Assembly (NCBI RefSeq): GCF_039871875.1
Contig: NZ_JBDPMD010000008.1
Span: 62,001 to 126,000, forward strand
Direction of reading: 5' to 3'
Source of the DNA: Sphaerisporangium sp039871875
Lineage (GTDB): Bacteria; Actinomycetota; Actinomycetes; Streptosporangiales; Streptosporangiaceae
Length of the DNA: 64,000 nucleotides
A program made the translations under genes and the position numbers. Position 1 is the first letter of the stretch; each line of letters opens with the position of its first letter. The notes beneath the pieces are model-generated. The model was given only the letters and a program-made list of their open reading frames with translations, was not told the DNA's origin and ran no database searches. Below, one piece after another: positions 1 through 9,645 of the stretch.

Positions 1-1386
1 CTGCTGCGGGACAGCGGTGTCGGCCGCAGCGTGTACGACCCGGCCTGCGGCACCGGCGGCATGCTCAGCGCCGCCGCCGAGCACATTCTGTCCTTCAACC
101 CCGGCGCGACCGTCGGACTCTACGGACAGGAGCTCAACCCCGAGTCCTGGGCCATCTGCCGTTCCGACCTGATGATCAAAGACCAGACCCCGGACAACAT
201 CGCCTTCGGCAACTCCTTCACCGACGACGGCCACCCGCGCGAGAAGTTCAACTACATGCTGGCCAACCCGCCGTTCGGCGTCGAGTGGAAGAAGATCAAG
301 GACAAGATCGAACGCGAGTACAAGAGCGATCCCGGCGGGAAGTTCCAGGCCGGCCTGCCGCGGATCAACGACGGCTCGTTCCTGTTCCTCCAGCACATGA
401 TCTCGAAGATGAAGCCCGTCGCACTGGGCGGCAGCCGCATCGCCATCGTCTTCAACGGCTCCCCCCTGTTCACCGGTGGCGCCGGTTCAGGCGAGTCGGA
501 GATCCGCCGCTGGATCCTGGAGAACGACTGGCTCGAAGCCATCGTCGCCCTCCCCGACCAGCTCTTCTACAACACCGGCATCTCCACGTACTTCTGGATC
601 CTGACCAACCGCAAGTCCCCCGACCACCGCGGCAAGGTGATCCTTCTGGACGCCCGCGACTACTGGGAGAAGATGCGCAAGTCCCTCGGCGACAAGCGCA
701 AGAAGATCGGCGAGAAACACATCAAGGAGATCACCAGCCTCTACGGCGAGGCCCTTGATGTGGCCGCCAACCCCGATCACCCCCTGCACAGCAAGGTCAA
801 GGTCTTCCGCAACGAGGACTTCGGCTACCGCCGCATCACCGTCGAACGTCCGTTGAAGCTCCGCTTCGAGATCACCGAGGAGACCCTCGACGAGATCCGC
901 AAGTCTTCCAAGATCGAGGCCCACATCGACGCGTCAAAGCTGGCGGACGCCCTCCAGCCCCTCCTTGGCACCACCTGGGCAACCAAGCGCGAGGCGTTCG
1001 ACGCCTTCCACGAGGCAGTGGTGGTGGCTGGCATGCTCTGGCCATCGAAGGCACCATTCCTGGCCACGCTCCGGGACATTGTGGGGGTACGTGATCCACA
1101 GGGTGAGGTCCAGTACAAGAAAGACGAGGTCGAACCCGATACAGAGTTGCGTGATTACGAAAACGTTCCGCTAGACGAGGACATCGAGGGCTATCTAAAG
1201 CGGGAAGTCCTACCGTATGTCCCCGATGCCTGGATCGATCAGGACAAGACGAAAATAGGTTATGAGATCCCAGTCACTCGCCACTTCTACATCTACACAC
1301 CCCCACGCTCATTGGCTGAAATCGATGCAGAATTGAAGGATGTCGAGGACGAGATTCGGGCTCTCTTCAGTGAGGTGACCAGTTGA
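1..1386 (+). CDS. hsdM: Type I restriction-modification methyltransferase subunit HsdM (5' partial)
   Basis: N6-adenine DNA methyltransferase subunit of a type I RM complex; with HsdS it forms the modification enzyme, and HsdR is added for restriction. The frame is open from base 1, so the helical N-terminal domain lies outside the window; 461 residues remain. The SAM-binding motif DPACGTGGM starts near visible residue 13 and the catalytic motif IV NPPF is at about residues 89-92, so both key motifs are present. The C-terminal segment (YEIPVTRHFYIY) is typical of HsdM. It overlaps hsdS by 4 bp (TTGA), which implies translational coupling. Confident family call; target sequence cannot be read from the protein. 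Confidence 0.95.
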   Translation: MLRDSGVGRSVYDPACGTGGMLSAAAEHILSFNPGATVGLYGQELNPESWAICRSDLMIKDQTPDNIAFGNSFTDDGHPREKFNYMLANPPFGVEWKKIKDKIEREYKSDPGGKFQAGLPRINDGSFLFLQHMISKMKPVALGGSRIAIVFNGSPLFTGGAGSGESEIRRWILENDWLEAIVALPDQLFYNTGISTYFWILTNRKSPDHRGKVILLDARDYWEKMRKSLGDKRKKIGEKHIKEITSLYGEALDVAANPDHPLHSKVKVFRNEDFGYRRITVERPLKLRFEITEETLDEIRKSSKIEAHIDASKLADALQPLLGTTWATKREAFDAFHEAVVVAGMLWPSKAPFLATLRDIVGVRDPQGEVQYKKDEVEPDTELRDYENVPLDEDIEGYLKREVLPYVPDAWIDQDKTKIGYEIPVTRHFYIYTPPRSLAEIDAELKDVEDEIRALFSEVTS

Positions 1387-2693
1387 CCCTTGTCCTCCCG
1401 GCCCTGCCGGATGGCTGGGTTCGCACCCGTATTGACAAGGTCGCCACCGTCAATGCCCGGATCGGCTGGAAGGCGCTCACCTCCGACGAGTATCAGGAAG
1501 ATGGCTACGTCTTTCTAGCTACGCCAAACATCAAGAGTAGTGAAATCGACTTCCGTAATGTGAACTACATTACGGAAGGGCGATATGAGGAATCGCCTGA
1601 GCTGAAACTGCAAGCAGGCGATGTACTCCTGGCAAAAGATGGCAACACTCTGGGAATTGTTAACATTGTCAAATCTCTCCCGCGTCCAGCGACTGTCAAC
1701 GGGTCGATTGCTGTATTGCGTCCTTTCGGAGTTGACTCGGCCTTTCTCAGGTACGTTCTCGCTAGCGACGTGACGCAGGCGGCAATCGATATGCTAAGGG
1801 GCGGGATGGGCGTCCCTCATCTCTTCCAGTGGGATATCAACAGGCTTCCCGTTCCTAGGCCGCCTATGAATGAGCAGCGACGGATTGCAAAGTATCTCGA
1901 TGTCGTGACCTCCCGTATCGATCGGCTCGTGGAGCTGAGGCGTCGGCAGACCACGCTGATTGAAGAGCGGTCCTTCGGGGAAATTTTTAATACCTTGCGT
2001 GGCGCAGGTGTCGACGGGAACAGGAAGCACAGCGGCCTCGACTGGCTTGGCGATATCCCGGCCAGTTGGCCCGTGCTGCGGGTGTCTCAAGAGTTCGAGG
2101 TTCGGCTTGGGAAAATGCTAAATCAGGAACGCGTCGTGGGTGAACATATGCGCCCTTACCTTCGCGTCGTCAACGTTCAATGGGATCACATAACTACTGA
2201 TGATCTCGTGGAGATGAATTTCCCGCCGAGCGAGAGGAAGCGGTACGAAGTTCTTCCTGGAGACCTACTGATCAACGAGGGTGGTTCCTTTCCTGGACGG
2301 GCGGCAACATGGGATGGCCGTATGCCTGAGATCTATTACCAGAAGGCTCTGCACCGTGCTCGCTCACGAGGGCGTAGTGTCGTTCGTTGGCTCTACTACT
2401 GCCTCCGTCTAGCGCTCGAATTGAAGGTCTTCGAGGTTGAGGGCAACAGCACTACGATGACGCATTTGACAGGGGATCAATTGGCGGCGCACCGCTTCCC
2501 CTTTCCGGAGTCGGACGTTCAAAAGCGGCTTGTGAGTGAGTTGGATGTTGCCATCAGTCACAGCAGGGCTATCACTTTGGCCATAGATACCCAAATTCGG
2601 CTGCTACAGGAACGGCGACAGGCACTGATCACAGCGGCAGTGACCGGCCAGTTTGATGTGTCCGCGGCGAGCGGACGTGGAGTGGAGATGTGA
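1383..2693 (+). CDS. hsdS: Type I restriction-modification specificity subunit HsdS
   Basis: DNA-recognition subunit of the type I RM complex, 436 residues, normal for the family. It has the usual two-fold layout: target-recognition domain 1 (about residues 1-155), a central conserved helix around the stretch NEQRRIAKYLD, target-recognition domain 2 (from about residue 215, LDWLGDIPASW) and a C-terminal helix (LLQERRQALITAAVTGQFD). TTG start at 1383 inside the hsdM stop; it ends at TGA 2691-2693, inside the hsdR start. Codon use is clearly more AT-rich than in hsdM or hsdR (for example around 1500-1700 and 2100-2600), as expected for a subunit whose recognition domains are exchanged between strains. 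The sequence recognised is unknown. Confidence 0.93.
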   Translation: MTLVLPALPDGWVRTRIDKVATVNARIGWKALTSDEYQEDGYVFLATPNIKSSEIDFRNVNYITEGRYEESPELKLQAGDVLLAKDGNTLGIVNIVKSLPRPATVNGSIAVLRPFGVDSAFLRYVLASDVTQAAIDMLRGGMGVPHLFQWDINRLPVPRPPMNEQRRIAKYLDVVTSRIDRLVELRRRQTTLIEERSFGEIFNTLRGAGVDGNRKHSGLDWLGDIPASWPVLRVSQEFEVRLGKMLNQERVVGEHMRPYLRVVNVQWDHITTDDLVEMNFPPSERKRYEVLPGDLLINEGGSFPGRAATWDGRMPEIYYQKALHRARSRGRSVVRWLYYCLRLALELKVFEVEGNSTTMTHLTGDQLAAHRFPFPESDVQKRLVSELDVAISHSRAITLAIDTQIRLLQERRQALITAAVTGQFDVSAASGRGVEM

Positions 2694-5600
2694 TGGTCGC
2701 GAACTACAAGGAAGAAGCCTTTCGGGAGGCGATTCTGGCCGGGATGCGGGAGCGGGGGTGGGAGGTCGGGCAGCCATCGGAGTACCGGGCCGAGGTAGGG
2801 CTGGTCACGGAGGAGTTGTTCACCTTTATCGGGGCTACTCAGGTTGAGGCGTGGAATGAGTTGGTTGCGCTTTATGGGAATGATGTGGGTGCGGCGCAGC
2901 GGGGGTTTGTGGGGCGGGTGGGGCAGGCGGTCGCGAGTGACGGGGTGCTGGAAGTGTTGCGGAATGGGGTGAAGGATCGGGGGGTGCGGATTCGGCTGGC
3001 TTACTTCAAGCCTAATTTGGTGGAGTACGAGGAGGTGTTGGGTAACTACCGGGCTAATCGGCTGACGGTGGTGCGCGAAGTGGCGTATGCGACGAAGAAG
3101 GCTGATCAGGGGCATCGGCTGGATCTGGTGTTGTTCGTCAATGGGATTCCGGTGGCTACGGCGGAGCTGAAGAATCCGTTGACGGGGCAGGGGGTGGAGG
3201 AGGCGAAGAAGCAGTATCGGGAGGAGCGGGATCCTACTGAGCTGATCTTCGCGCAGCGGGTGGTGGCGAACTTCGCGGTGGATCCGGATCTTGTGTTCGT
3301 GGCGCCGAGGTTGCGGGGGAGGAACACGGAGTTCCTGCCGTTCAACACCGGGTCGGAGGGGCCGGGGGAGTCCGGTGGGGCGGGGAACCCGGCGCCGGTG
3401 GAGGCGGGGAAGTATCCGACGTCCTACTTATGGGAGCAGGTGTGGGAACGCGACAACTGGCTGGACATGTTGGAGCGCTTCGTTCACCTGCGTAAGGACA
3501 CCAGAGGCGGACGGAGTTCGGTCATCTTCCCGCGGTTCCACCAGTGGGACGCGGTGAAGAAGCTGACCGCGCACGCGATGCGGCACGGGGCGGGGCGGAA
3601 CTACCTGGTCATGCACTCGGCGGGGTCGGGGAAGTCGAACACGATCGCCTGGCTGGCGCACCGGCTGAGTGCGCTGCACACTCCCACCGACGTCCGGGAG
3701 CTGGATGCGGACGCGGTGCGGCGGGGGCTGCTGCCGGGGGTGCCGGTGTTCGACAAGACGATCATCATCACGGACCGGCGGAATCTGGACGCGCAGCTCC
3801 GGGAGACGGTGGGGAGCTTCGAGCAGACCGCCGGGCTCGTCGTGAAGATCGACGAGAAGAGAGGCGCGAAGTCCAAGCAGCTCGCCGCGGCGCTGTCCAG
3901 TGAGTCCGGAAAGATTGTCACGGTCACGCTGGCCACCTTCCCGGTGCTGATCGAGTACCTCAAGGAGAACCCGACCGAGATCAAGGGGCGGACGTTCGCC
4001 GTCATCGTGGACGAGGCGCATTCCTCCCAGTCGGGTGAGGCCGCCAAGGCCGTCCGGTCCGCGCTGCGGGACCTCGGTCTGGACGCCGAGGACGAGGACG
4101 CCGGCGCGACCGAGGCCGACGCGAACAGCGTGGAGGCGAAGCTGGAGCGCAGCGCGGCCGACCGGGCCAGGGCGGCGAACATCTCGTACTTCGCGTTCAC
4201 CGCTACCCCCAAGGCGAAGACCCTGGAGAACTTCGGCACCGAGGTCACCGTCGGCGGCAAGCAGAAGTACAAGCCGTTCCACACGTACGCGATGCGGCAG
4301 GCGATCGAGGAAGGGTTCATCCTCGACCCGCTGCGCAGCTACGTCACCTACCAGACGTACTACAAACTCGTCAGCAACGACCCCACCGACCGCGAGGTCG
4401 AGAAGTCCCAGGCCAGCCCACTGCTGGCCAGATACGCCAACACCCACCCCGCGACCGTCGCGCAGCAGGCAACGGTTGTGGTGGAGCACTTCCTCGCACA
4501 TACCCGCCGCCGCATGGGCGGACGCGCCAAGGCCATGGTGGTCACAGGCTCCCGGTTGAGCGCGGTGCTGATGGCACGTGCCATCAAGGACGAGCTGGAG
4601 ATCCGGGAGGCGGACATCGGTGTGCTGGTGGCGTTCTCCGGCAGCCTCACCCACGACGGTGAGAAGGACATCACCGAGGTCAAGGAGAACGGCGGCCTCA
4701 GCGAGGACGCCTTGCCGAAGGCGTTCGCCCACACCAGGGCCGACGACAAGGTGGTGAAGGCCGGTGGCCGGGGGAGCCCCGAATACCGGATTCTCGTCGT
4801 CGCGGAGAAGTACCAGACCGGATACGACGAGCCGCTGCTCACGACCATGTACGTGAACAAGAAGCTGGCGGGCATCGCGGCCGTGCAGACCCTCTCCCGG
4901 CTGAACCGGACCGGCCCTCACAAGTCACAGACGGACCTCGCGATCATCGACTTCGAGAACGAGGCCGAGGAGATCAGGGCGTCGTTCCAGCCGTACTTCG
5001 AAGAGGCCACGACGTTCCCGTCCGACCCGAACCTGCTCTACACCGCGCAGAGCAAGGTCATGTCGGCCGACCTGCTGTACCGGCAGGAGATGCTCGCGTT
5101 CACCTCGGCGTTGTTCGAGGCGGACGAGGCGGGGCTCTCGCGCGAGAAGCTGCACGCCGAGCTTTACCGGTTGCTGGCGCCGGCGGTCGGAAGGTTCAAG
5201 GAGCTGCTCGACAGCGACGAGGAGCACGAGCGCGCTCAGGCGGAGACCTTCCGCGGTGACCTGGACTCCTTCCTCAACAAATACGGTTTCCTCTCCCAGG
5301 TGATCCCGTACCGGGACACCGACCTGGAACTGCTCTACGTCTACGGCCGCTACCTGCTGGCCCGGCTCCCGCACGGCACCAGGGCCGATGTGGATCTCGG
5401 TGAGATCGACCTCACCCACGTCCGCGCCGAGCAGACAGGGATCTATGACCTCGTCCTCAAGCCGGAGGGGGCAGGCGACCTCCGGGGCTTCGGCGACGGC
5501 TCCGGCCGGGGCAAGGACAAGGAGAAGTCGCTGCTGTCGGAGCTGATCGAGAAGTTCAACCAGAGGTTCGGCGCGAAGCTCACGGAAAAGGACATGCTTC

Positions 5601-5857
5601 CCTCGGTCGAAGCGGCGATGGCAGAGCCGAAAGTGCAGCAGTCGGCGCTCGCCAACATTGACCCGGACAATTTCGCACAAGCCTTCGACCCGGTCTTCGA
5701 GGAGAAGGTCGCCGACAATGTCGACAGGCTGCGCACCTTGGGCGACAAGTTCTTCGACAACAACGACTCGACGTTCCGCACCGAACTCACCAAGACCGCG
5801 CGCCGGGCGGCGTGGCGCCTGATCCGCGAGCAGGCGGGACTCGGCGACGTCGCCTGA
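2690..5857 (+). CDS. hsdR: Type I restriction endonuclease subunit HsdR
   Basis: Motor and nuclease subunit of the type I RM system, 1,055 residues, full length. In order: an N-terminal PD-(D/E)xK nuclease region (LDLVLFVNG ... ATAELKNP, about residues 144-163), SF2 helicase Walker A (HSAGSGKSN, about residue 305), DEAH-type Walker B (VDEAH, about residue 440), motif III (FTATP, about residue 503), the second RecA domain and a helical C-terminus that contacts HsdM. The start is GTG 2690, overlapping the hsdS stop by 4 bp; ATG 2693 is the alternative. The first ~240 codons use many GGG/CGG and T-ending codons, unlike the C-ending rest, so the gene may be mosaic. No frameshift seen; probably functional. 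Confidence 0.95.
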   Translation: MMVANYKEEAFREAILAGMRERGWEVGQPSEYRAEVGLVTEELFTFIGATQVEAWNELVALYGNDVGAAQRGFVGRVGQAVASDGVLEVLRNGVKDRGVRIRLAYFKPNLVEYEEVLGNYRANRLTVVREVAYATKKADQGHRLDLVLFVNGIPVATAELKNPLTGQGVEEAKKQYREERDPTELIFAQRVVANFAVDPDLVFVAPRLRGRNTEFLPFNTGSEGPGESGGAGNPAPVEAGKYPTSYLWEQVWERDNWLDMLERFVHLRKDTRGGRSSVIFPRFHQWDAVKKLTAHAMRHGAGRNYLVMHSAGSGKSNTIAWLAHRLSALHTPTDVRELDADAVRRGLLPGVPVFDKTIIITDRRNLDAQLRETVGSFEQTAGLVVKIDEKRGAKSKQLAAALSSESGKIVTVTLATFPVLIEYLKENPTEIKGRTFAVIVDEAHSSQSGEAAKAVRSALRDLGLDAEDEDAGATEADANSVEAKLERSAADRARAANISYFAFTATPKAKTLENFGTEVTVGGKQKYKPFHTYAMRQAIEEGFILDPLRSYVTYQTYYKLVSNDPTDREVEKSQASPLLARYANTHPATVAQQATVVVEHFLAHTRRRMGGRAKAMVVTGSRLSAVLMARAIKDELEIREADIGVLVAFSGSLTHDGEKDITEVKENGGLSEDALPKAFAHTRADDKVVKAGGRGSPEYRILVVAEKYQTGYDEPLLTTMYVNKKLAGIAAVQTLSRLNRTGPHKSQTDLAIIDFENEAEEIRASFQPYFEEATTFPSDPNLLYTAQSKVMSADLLYRQEMLAFTSALFEADEAGLSREKLHAELYRLLAPAVGRFKELLDSDEEHERAQAETFRGDLDSFLNKYGFLSQVIPYRDTDLELLYVYGRYLLARLPHGTRADVDLGEIDLTHVRAEQTGIYDLVLKPEGAGDLRGFGDGSGRGKDKEKSLLSELIEKFNQRFGAKLTEKDMLPSVEAAMAEPKVQQSALANIDPDNFAQAFDPVFEEKVADNVDRLRTLGDKFFDNNDSTFRTELTKTARRAAWRLIREQAGLGDVA

Positions 5858-5969
5858 TCCGAGAGGTTTTCCAGCGCTTTCGGGGATTTCACCGATTCGG
5901 CTGGACGGTCACCGTCGTCACAGCCACACTCGTTACGGAACGTGCCCGGCGATGCCAGCGGAGTGAACC

Positions 5970-7532
5970 GTGCCGACTGAACTGATCGACGGTCGATACG
6001 AATTGACCGCGGAAATCGAGAGCGGCGCCATGGGCACGGTGTGGCGCGGTTTCGACTCGGTCCTGGACCGGGAGGTCGCCGTCAAGGTGATCCGCCCCGA
6101 CCTCATCAGTGAGGGGCGGAACGTCCGGGAACTCGCGGAGCGTTTCCGCCGTGAGGCCCGCATCACCGCGAGGATCCGGCACCACGGAGTCCCGCAGGTC
6201 TACGACGCGGTGCTCGACGAGCCCCAGGACCGCCTCTATTTGGTCATGGAGTACATCCACGGCACCAGCTTGCGTGCCTACATCCATAAGGATGTCCTTC
6301 TCCCGGTGTCATGGGCGGCATCCGTGGCGGCGCAGATCGCCACCGTGCTGTCCCACGCTCACGCGGTCCCGGTCGTCCACCGTGACCTGAAGCCCGACAA
6401 CATCCTCGTGACCGGCGACGGCACAGTCAAAGTGCTCGACTTCGGTATCGCGGCGATCCTGCGACCGGACGTTTCCCGGCTGACCAGCTTCGGCACTCCG
6501 ATGGGCACGTACCGGTACATGTCCCCGGAGCAGACCCGGGCCGTCCAGGTCACGGCGCAGAGCGATCTGTACGCGCTCGGCTGCCTGCTCCATGAGCTGC
6601 TGGCCGCCGAGCCGGTGTTCCGGGGCCAGTCCGAGGACCACTACATGGAATTGCACCGGCATGCCCGGCCGAGGTCGGTCCGGGAGCTGCGGCCCGACGT
6701 GCCGGAGGATCTGGCCAAACTGGTGCTCGAACTGCTCGCCAAGAGGCCCGAGCAGCGGCCGGCCGACGCGTACGCGGTCTACGAGAGCCTCCTGCCGTTT
6801 CTGCCACCCCCGGGCTCGCCCGCACCGGCGTACGGCACGGAGGTGGACAGGTACCCGGACCCGACCCGCATGTACCGCCGCCCCAACGCGCCCCGCTCGC
6901 CCGACACTCCCGCCGAGGCCCCGAACCCCACGCCGCCGTCCCGCTCCGGCTCCTTCGTCGAGACGTCTCTGCGCGACGCCATGGCGAGTGTGGAACAGCG
7001 AGTCGAGGTGCTGCTGGAAGAGGAGCGCTGCATCCAGGCCGCGGACGCGCTCCAGGAACTGATCGATTATGTGTCGCCGACACTCGGCGCGGGACACCTT
7101 CACGTTCTGCGGCTGCGGACGAGGCGGGCACTCGCGCTCTTCATCGGAGGGGACTACCGCCGGTCCTTGCTGGAGTTCGACAGTCTTGCGAGCACCTATG
7201 AGAGCGTGGAGGGTCCTTCTGGCACCAACGTGATCCACTGCCGCCGCCACGCGGCCGACTGCCGGGCCGAACTCGGCGACGCCATGCTCGCGCTCCGCCA
7301 GTACCACGAAGTGCTGGACATCGTCCGCACCGAGGAGAGCGACACCTCCGAGGTCGCGAGGGGCATCCGCTTCAGCATCGGCGCCCTGCTCGGCGACATG
7401 GGAGAAACGTCGCAGGCAAGGCAAGTGTTCGCGACGCTGCTGACAGATCTGGAACTCCTCAACGTGGAACCCACGGAAACCGAGGATGTGCGGGAGATGC
7501 TCCGTTACCTGGACGACCAAGTCGAGGATTGA
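5970..7532 (+). CDS. Soluble serine/threonine protein kinase with helical C-terminal domain
   Basis: Hanks-type protein kinase, 520 residues. The glycine-rich loop (IESGAMGTVWRG, residues 16-27), the ATP-anchoring lysine (VAVKV, K39), the catalytic loop VHRDLKPDN (D139) and DFG (157-159) are all intact, so it should be active. The activation segment runs to YMSPEQ. After a Pro-rich linker (about 270-330) the C-terminus (about 330-520) is helical and looks TPR-like; there is no transmembrane segment and no PASTA repeat, unlike PknB-type receptors, so it should act in the cytosol. GTG start at 5970 with GGAG at 5960-5963. It follows hsdR by 112 bp in the same direction. Substrate unknown. Confidence 0.9.
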   Translation: MPTELIDGRYELTAEIESGAMGTVWRGFDSVLDREVAVKVIRPDLISEGRNVRELAERFRREARITARIRHHGVPQVYDAVLDEPQDRLYLVMEYIHGTSLRAYIHKDVLLPVSWAASVAAQIATVLSHAHAVPVVHRDLKPDNILVTGDGTVKVLDFGIAAILRPDVSRLTSFGTPMGTYRYMSPEQTRAVQVTAQSDLYALGCLLHELLAAEPVFRGQSEDHYMELHRHARPRSVRELRPDVPEDLAKLVLELLAKRPEQRPADAYAVYESLLPFLPPPGSPAPAYGTEVDRYPDPTRMYRRPNAPRSPDTPAEAPNPTPPSRSGSFVETSLRDAMASVEQRVEVLLEEERCIQAADALQELIDYVSPTLGAGHLHVLRLRTRRALALFIGGDYRRSLLEFDSLASTYESVEGPSGTNVIHCRRHAADCRAELGDAMLALRQYHEVLDIVRTEESDTSEVARGIRFSIGALLGDMGETSQARQVFATLLTDLELLNVEPTETEDVREMLRYLDDQVED

Positions 7533-7547
7533 CCGCACTTCAGTGGT

Positions 7548-8918
7548 TCATGTGATGAGAGGCATATTGACGGCCGCACGGTAGTCACCAAGAGCGGGAA
7601 GGGTGGGGCGTTCGGCGGGGGGGATGGTGTCGAGGACCAGGCGGGCCGTGTGGTTGATCATGTGGGTGCGGTAGGTGGGGTCTAGGTCGGACAGCACCTC
7701 TGTGGCGAGGCGAAGGGCTTCGTTGTGGCCGCCGCTACTGGCGACGCTGATCGCCTCGTGGAGGCGAACGTTGGCGGCGTTCTGGAAGCAGGGTGACTGC
7801 GTCAGTGTGTTGTCACGGGCTTCGCGTGCGGCTTCGGTGGCGCCTCCGAACGAGTGCACCCAGGAGGTGACGAACCAGGCCGATCCGCTCGACCAGGGGA
7901 GCGTGGTGCTGGATGACAGGCGCCCCGCCAGGTCGTGCATGCGGCCGACGGCTTCCTTGGCCTCCGACTGTCTGCCGAGCAGTGCCAGCGCCTGGGCTTC
8001 TGCACCGACAGCCTGGTACAGACCGGGGGAAACGTGGCCCGCCGCTAGGGATTGGGCTTCACGGGCCAAGGTGAGGACCGTCTCGATCGCGCGGGGGGAG
8101 TACAGCCCGAACACGGCCTCGGTGCCCCGGACCCAGACGCGCATGGCGACATCCTTGGAGCTGTCGGCGGCCTGGCGAGAGGTAAGCCACCAACGGCGGG
8201 CCTCACCGTACTGGCCCAGTCTGGTGAGCAGATTGGCGTGCATCTGGGACATCCAGGCCATGATGCGCTGTAGGTGAGCGGCCTTGTCCGGGGCGGCGGC
8301 CGAGAGTTGCTGGTGGAGCAGAGTGAGGTCGACCAGCAGGTCGTCCCGGGCCGTGGCGGGCGGCTGGGTGCGGAGGGCCTGCACGTGGTCAGCACAGATG
8401 GCCTCCCACTGGTCCTCCGTACGAGTCCCGGCGGTGCCCAGAGCGCGTTCGAGCATCTGGCGGATGTGCTCACCGGTGCTGAAGATCGGTGATTGGGCGA
8501 GCAATCCCCAGCCGGCCAATTGGAACAAATGACGGCGTTCCATTTCATCTCCCTGAGCGAGGGCGCAGGTTACGTTGTCACGGTAGCCCGTGGTAATGCG
8601 GTTTGTCGCGATGGCACTGAGTTCGTCGAGGGAACGGTGCCCGAGGCGTTGCACCAATGGCCACAGTGTTTTCAACTGCCCACGCGCGTCCAGCGCGTCG
8701 TCCAGCGCCTGCACGCGCGCACCCGACTCGGGAAGGCTCTCACCTCGTTCGATCTGCCCGATCATCGACGCCGAGTAGCCCACCCGGGCGGCCAGATGTG
8801 CGATGGTCAACGGCTCGCCGACCCGCACTTCATAGGAATCACGTAGATCTCGAAGAAGCGCCCCGAAATAGTGCGCCATCGACTGATATCGGTCGCTAAT
8901 CTTCCGAGGCGCGGGCAT
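7548..8918 (-). CDS. XRE-family helix-turn-helix regulator with long C-terminal helical domain
   Basis: Probable DNA-binding regulator, 456 residues. An N-terminal HTH is visible at about residues 37-62 (LTIAHLAARVGYSASMIGQI, then ERGESLPE), followed by a long helical region that looks TPR-like, a layout common in actinobacterial XRE proteins. ATG at 8918 is preceded by a GGAGGGAG ribosome-binding site. Its upstream region and first ~10 codons are closely similar to a second copy at about 12855-13048, where the rest of the paralogous gene has been lost. It converges on the kinase gene with only 15 bp between them. Targets are unknown. Confidence 0.85.
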   Translation of the reverse strand: MPAPRKISDRYQSMAHYFGALLRDLRDSYEVRVGEPLTIAHLAARVGYSASMIGQIERGESLPESGARVQALDDALDARGQLKTLWPLVQRLGHRSLDELSAIATNRITTGYRDNVTCALAQGDEMERRHLFQLAGWGLLAQSPIFSTGEHIRQMLERALGTAGTRTEDQWEAICADHVQALRTQPPATARDDLLVDLTLLHQQLSAAAPDKAAHLQRIMAWMSQMHANLLTRLGQYGEARRWWLTSRQAADSSKDVAMRVWVRGTEAVFGLYSPRAIETVLTLAREAQSLAAGHVSPGLYQAVGAEAQALALLGRQSEAKEAVGRMHDLAGRLSSSTTLPWSSGSAWFVTSWVHSFGGATEAAREARDNTLTQSPCFQNAANVRLHEAISVASSGGHNEALRLATEVLSDLDPTYRTHMINHTARLVLDTIPPAERPTLPALGDYRAAVNMPLIT

Positions 8919-9085
8919 GCCGTTTCTCCCTCCGGACAGCCGGAACCGACAGGCGATCGCCGCTGTGAATCGGCTCTTGTGCGGTGCCGAGGCCGCGTAC
9001 GAACGTGCTCCTAACTGTAAATGATGATCTGATTACAGAACGTCAGTTCCCGAGATCTCACTGAAGTCGATCAGGAGTACGAACA
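8890..9085. repeat. Left copy of a ~190 bp imperfect direct repeat
   Basis: This stretch covers the start and promoter region of the XRE gene. It matches about 12855-13048 in the same orientation with few indels (offset about 3,963-3,966 bp). Shared blocks include GGCCGCGTACGAACGTG (8992-9008 and 12957-12973) and GATCAGGAGTACGA (9069-9082 and 13032-13045). The two copies bracket the MazG/LysR/dCTP-deaminase-like/desulfurase segment. From here to the next gene start at 9301 I see no gene. Confidence 0.8.
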
Positions 9086-9300
9086 GGAAGGGACCGTCCG
9101 GAGCGTTCGTGTGCGCTTGGCGAGGGTGTTCGTGAGTGATGCGATGGCCCGCCCTCCGGCGGCCGGTCGCCTCGGAACCACACCGGAATAGACCGAACTC
9201 GCGTGTTCCATGGTGCTGGTGAGTCAGGCGGGTCTAGGCTGCCGGGATCGGTGGCCGGCGGCTGCCGATCGGAGTGTCCGCCCCTGTCGGGAGTTCTTCG

Positions 9301-9624
9301 ATGAGCCAGGACAAGCTGGTCCGTGACAAGATTCCGCAGATCATCCGCGCCACGGGCATGGAGCCGATCATCCGCGTCGCCGACAGTGGCGAGTACGCGG
9401 CCCGGCTGCGCGACAAGCTGCGAGAGGAGGTCGGTGAGTTCTTCACGTCCGACCAGGACCCCGAAGAGCTCGCCGATGTCCTGGAGGTCGTCTACGCGCT
9501 CGCTCAACTTGCGGGTCTCGACCGAGAAGAGTTGGAGAAGCTGCGCGCGGCCAAGGCCGAAGAGCGAGGCGGGTTCGTCGATCGGTACATCTGGTCGGGT
9601 AACAGACCCCCGCGCACCGCCTGA
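9301..9624 (+). CDS. MazG-like nucleotide pyrophosphohydrolase
   Basis: Small all-alpha NTP pyrophosphohydrolase of the MazG/HisE superfamily, 107 residues. The N-terminus KLVRDKIPQII is the usual signature of the stand-alone phosphoribosyl-ATP-pyrophosphohydrolase-like branch. The metal-binding acidic pattern is present (LREEVGEFF, then PEELADVLEVVYAL). ATG 9301 is chosen because it has CGGGAG at 9288-9293 and gives the conserved N-terminus; an upstream ATG at 9274 would add only nine unconserved residues. Such enzymes hydrolyse (d)NTPs to monophosphates, but the substrate is not predictable here. It lies next to, and converges on, the LysR gene in a segment that also encodes a dCTP deaminase-like protein. 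Confidence 0.85.
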   Translation: MSQDKLVRDKIPQIIRATGMEPIIRVADSGEYAARLRDKLREEVGEFFTSDQDPEELADVLEVVYALAQLAGLDREELEKLRAAKAEERGGFVDRYIWSGNRPPRTA

Positions 9625-9645
9625 CCCCGCGCCGGACCACCCGGT

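Noticed and set aside
9058..9507. Minus-strand frame of 149 codons opposite the MazG-like gene
   Set aside because: Overlaps a recognised plus-strand protein and the direct repeat; no domain and no ribosome-binding site.
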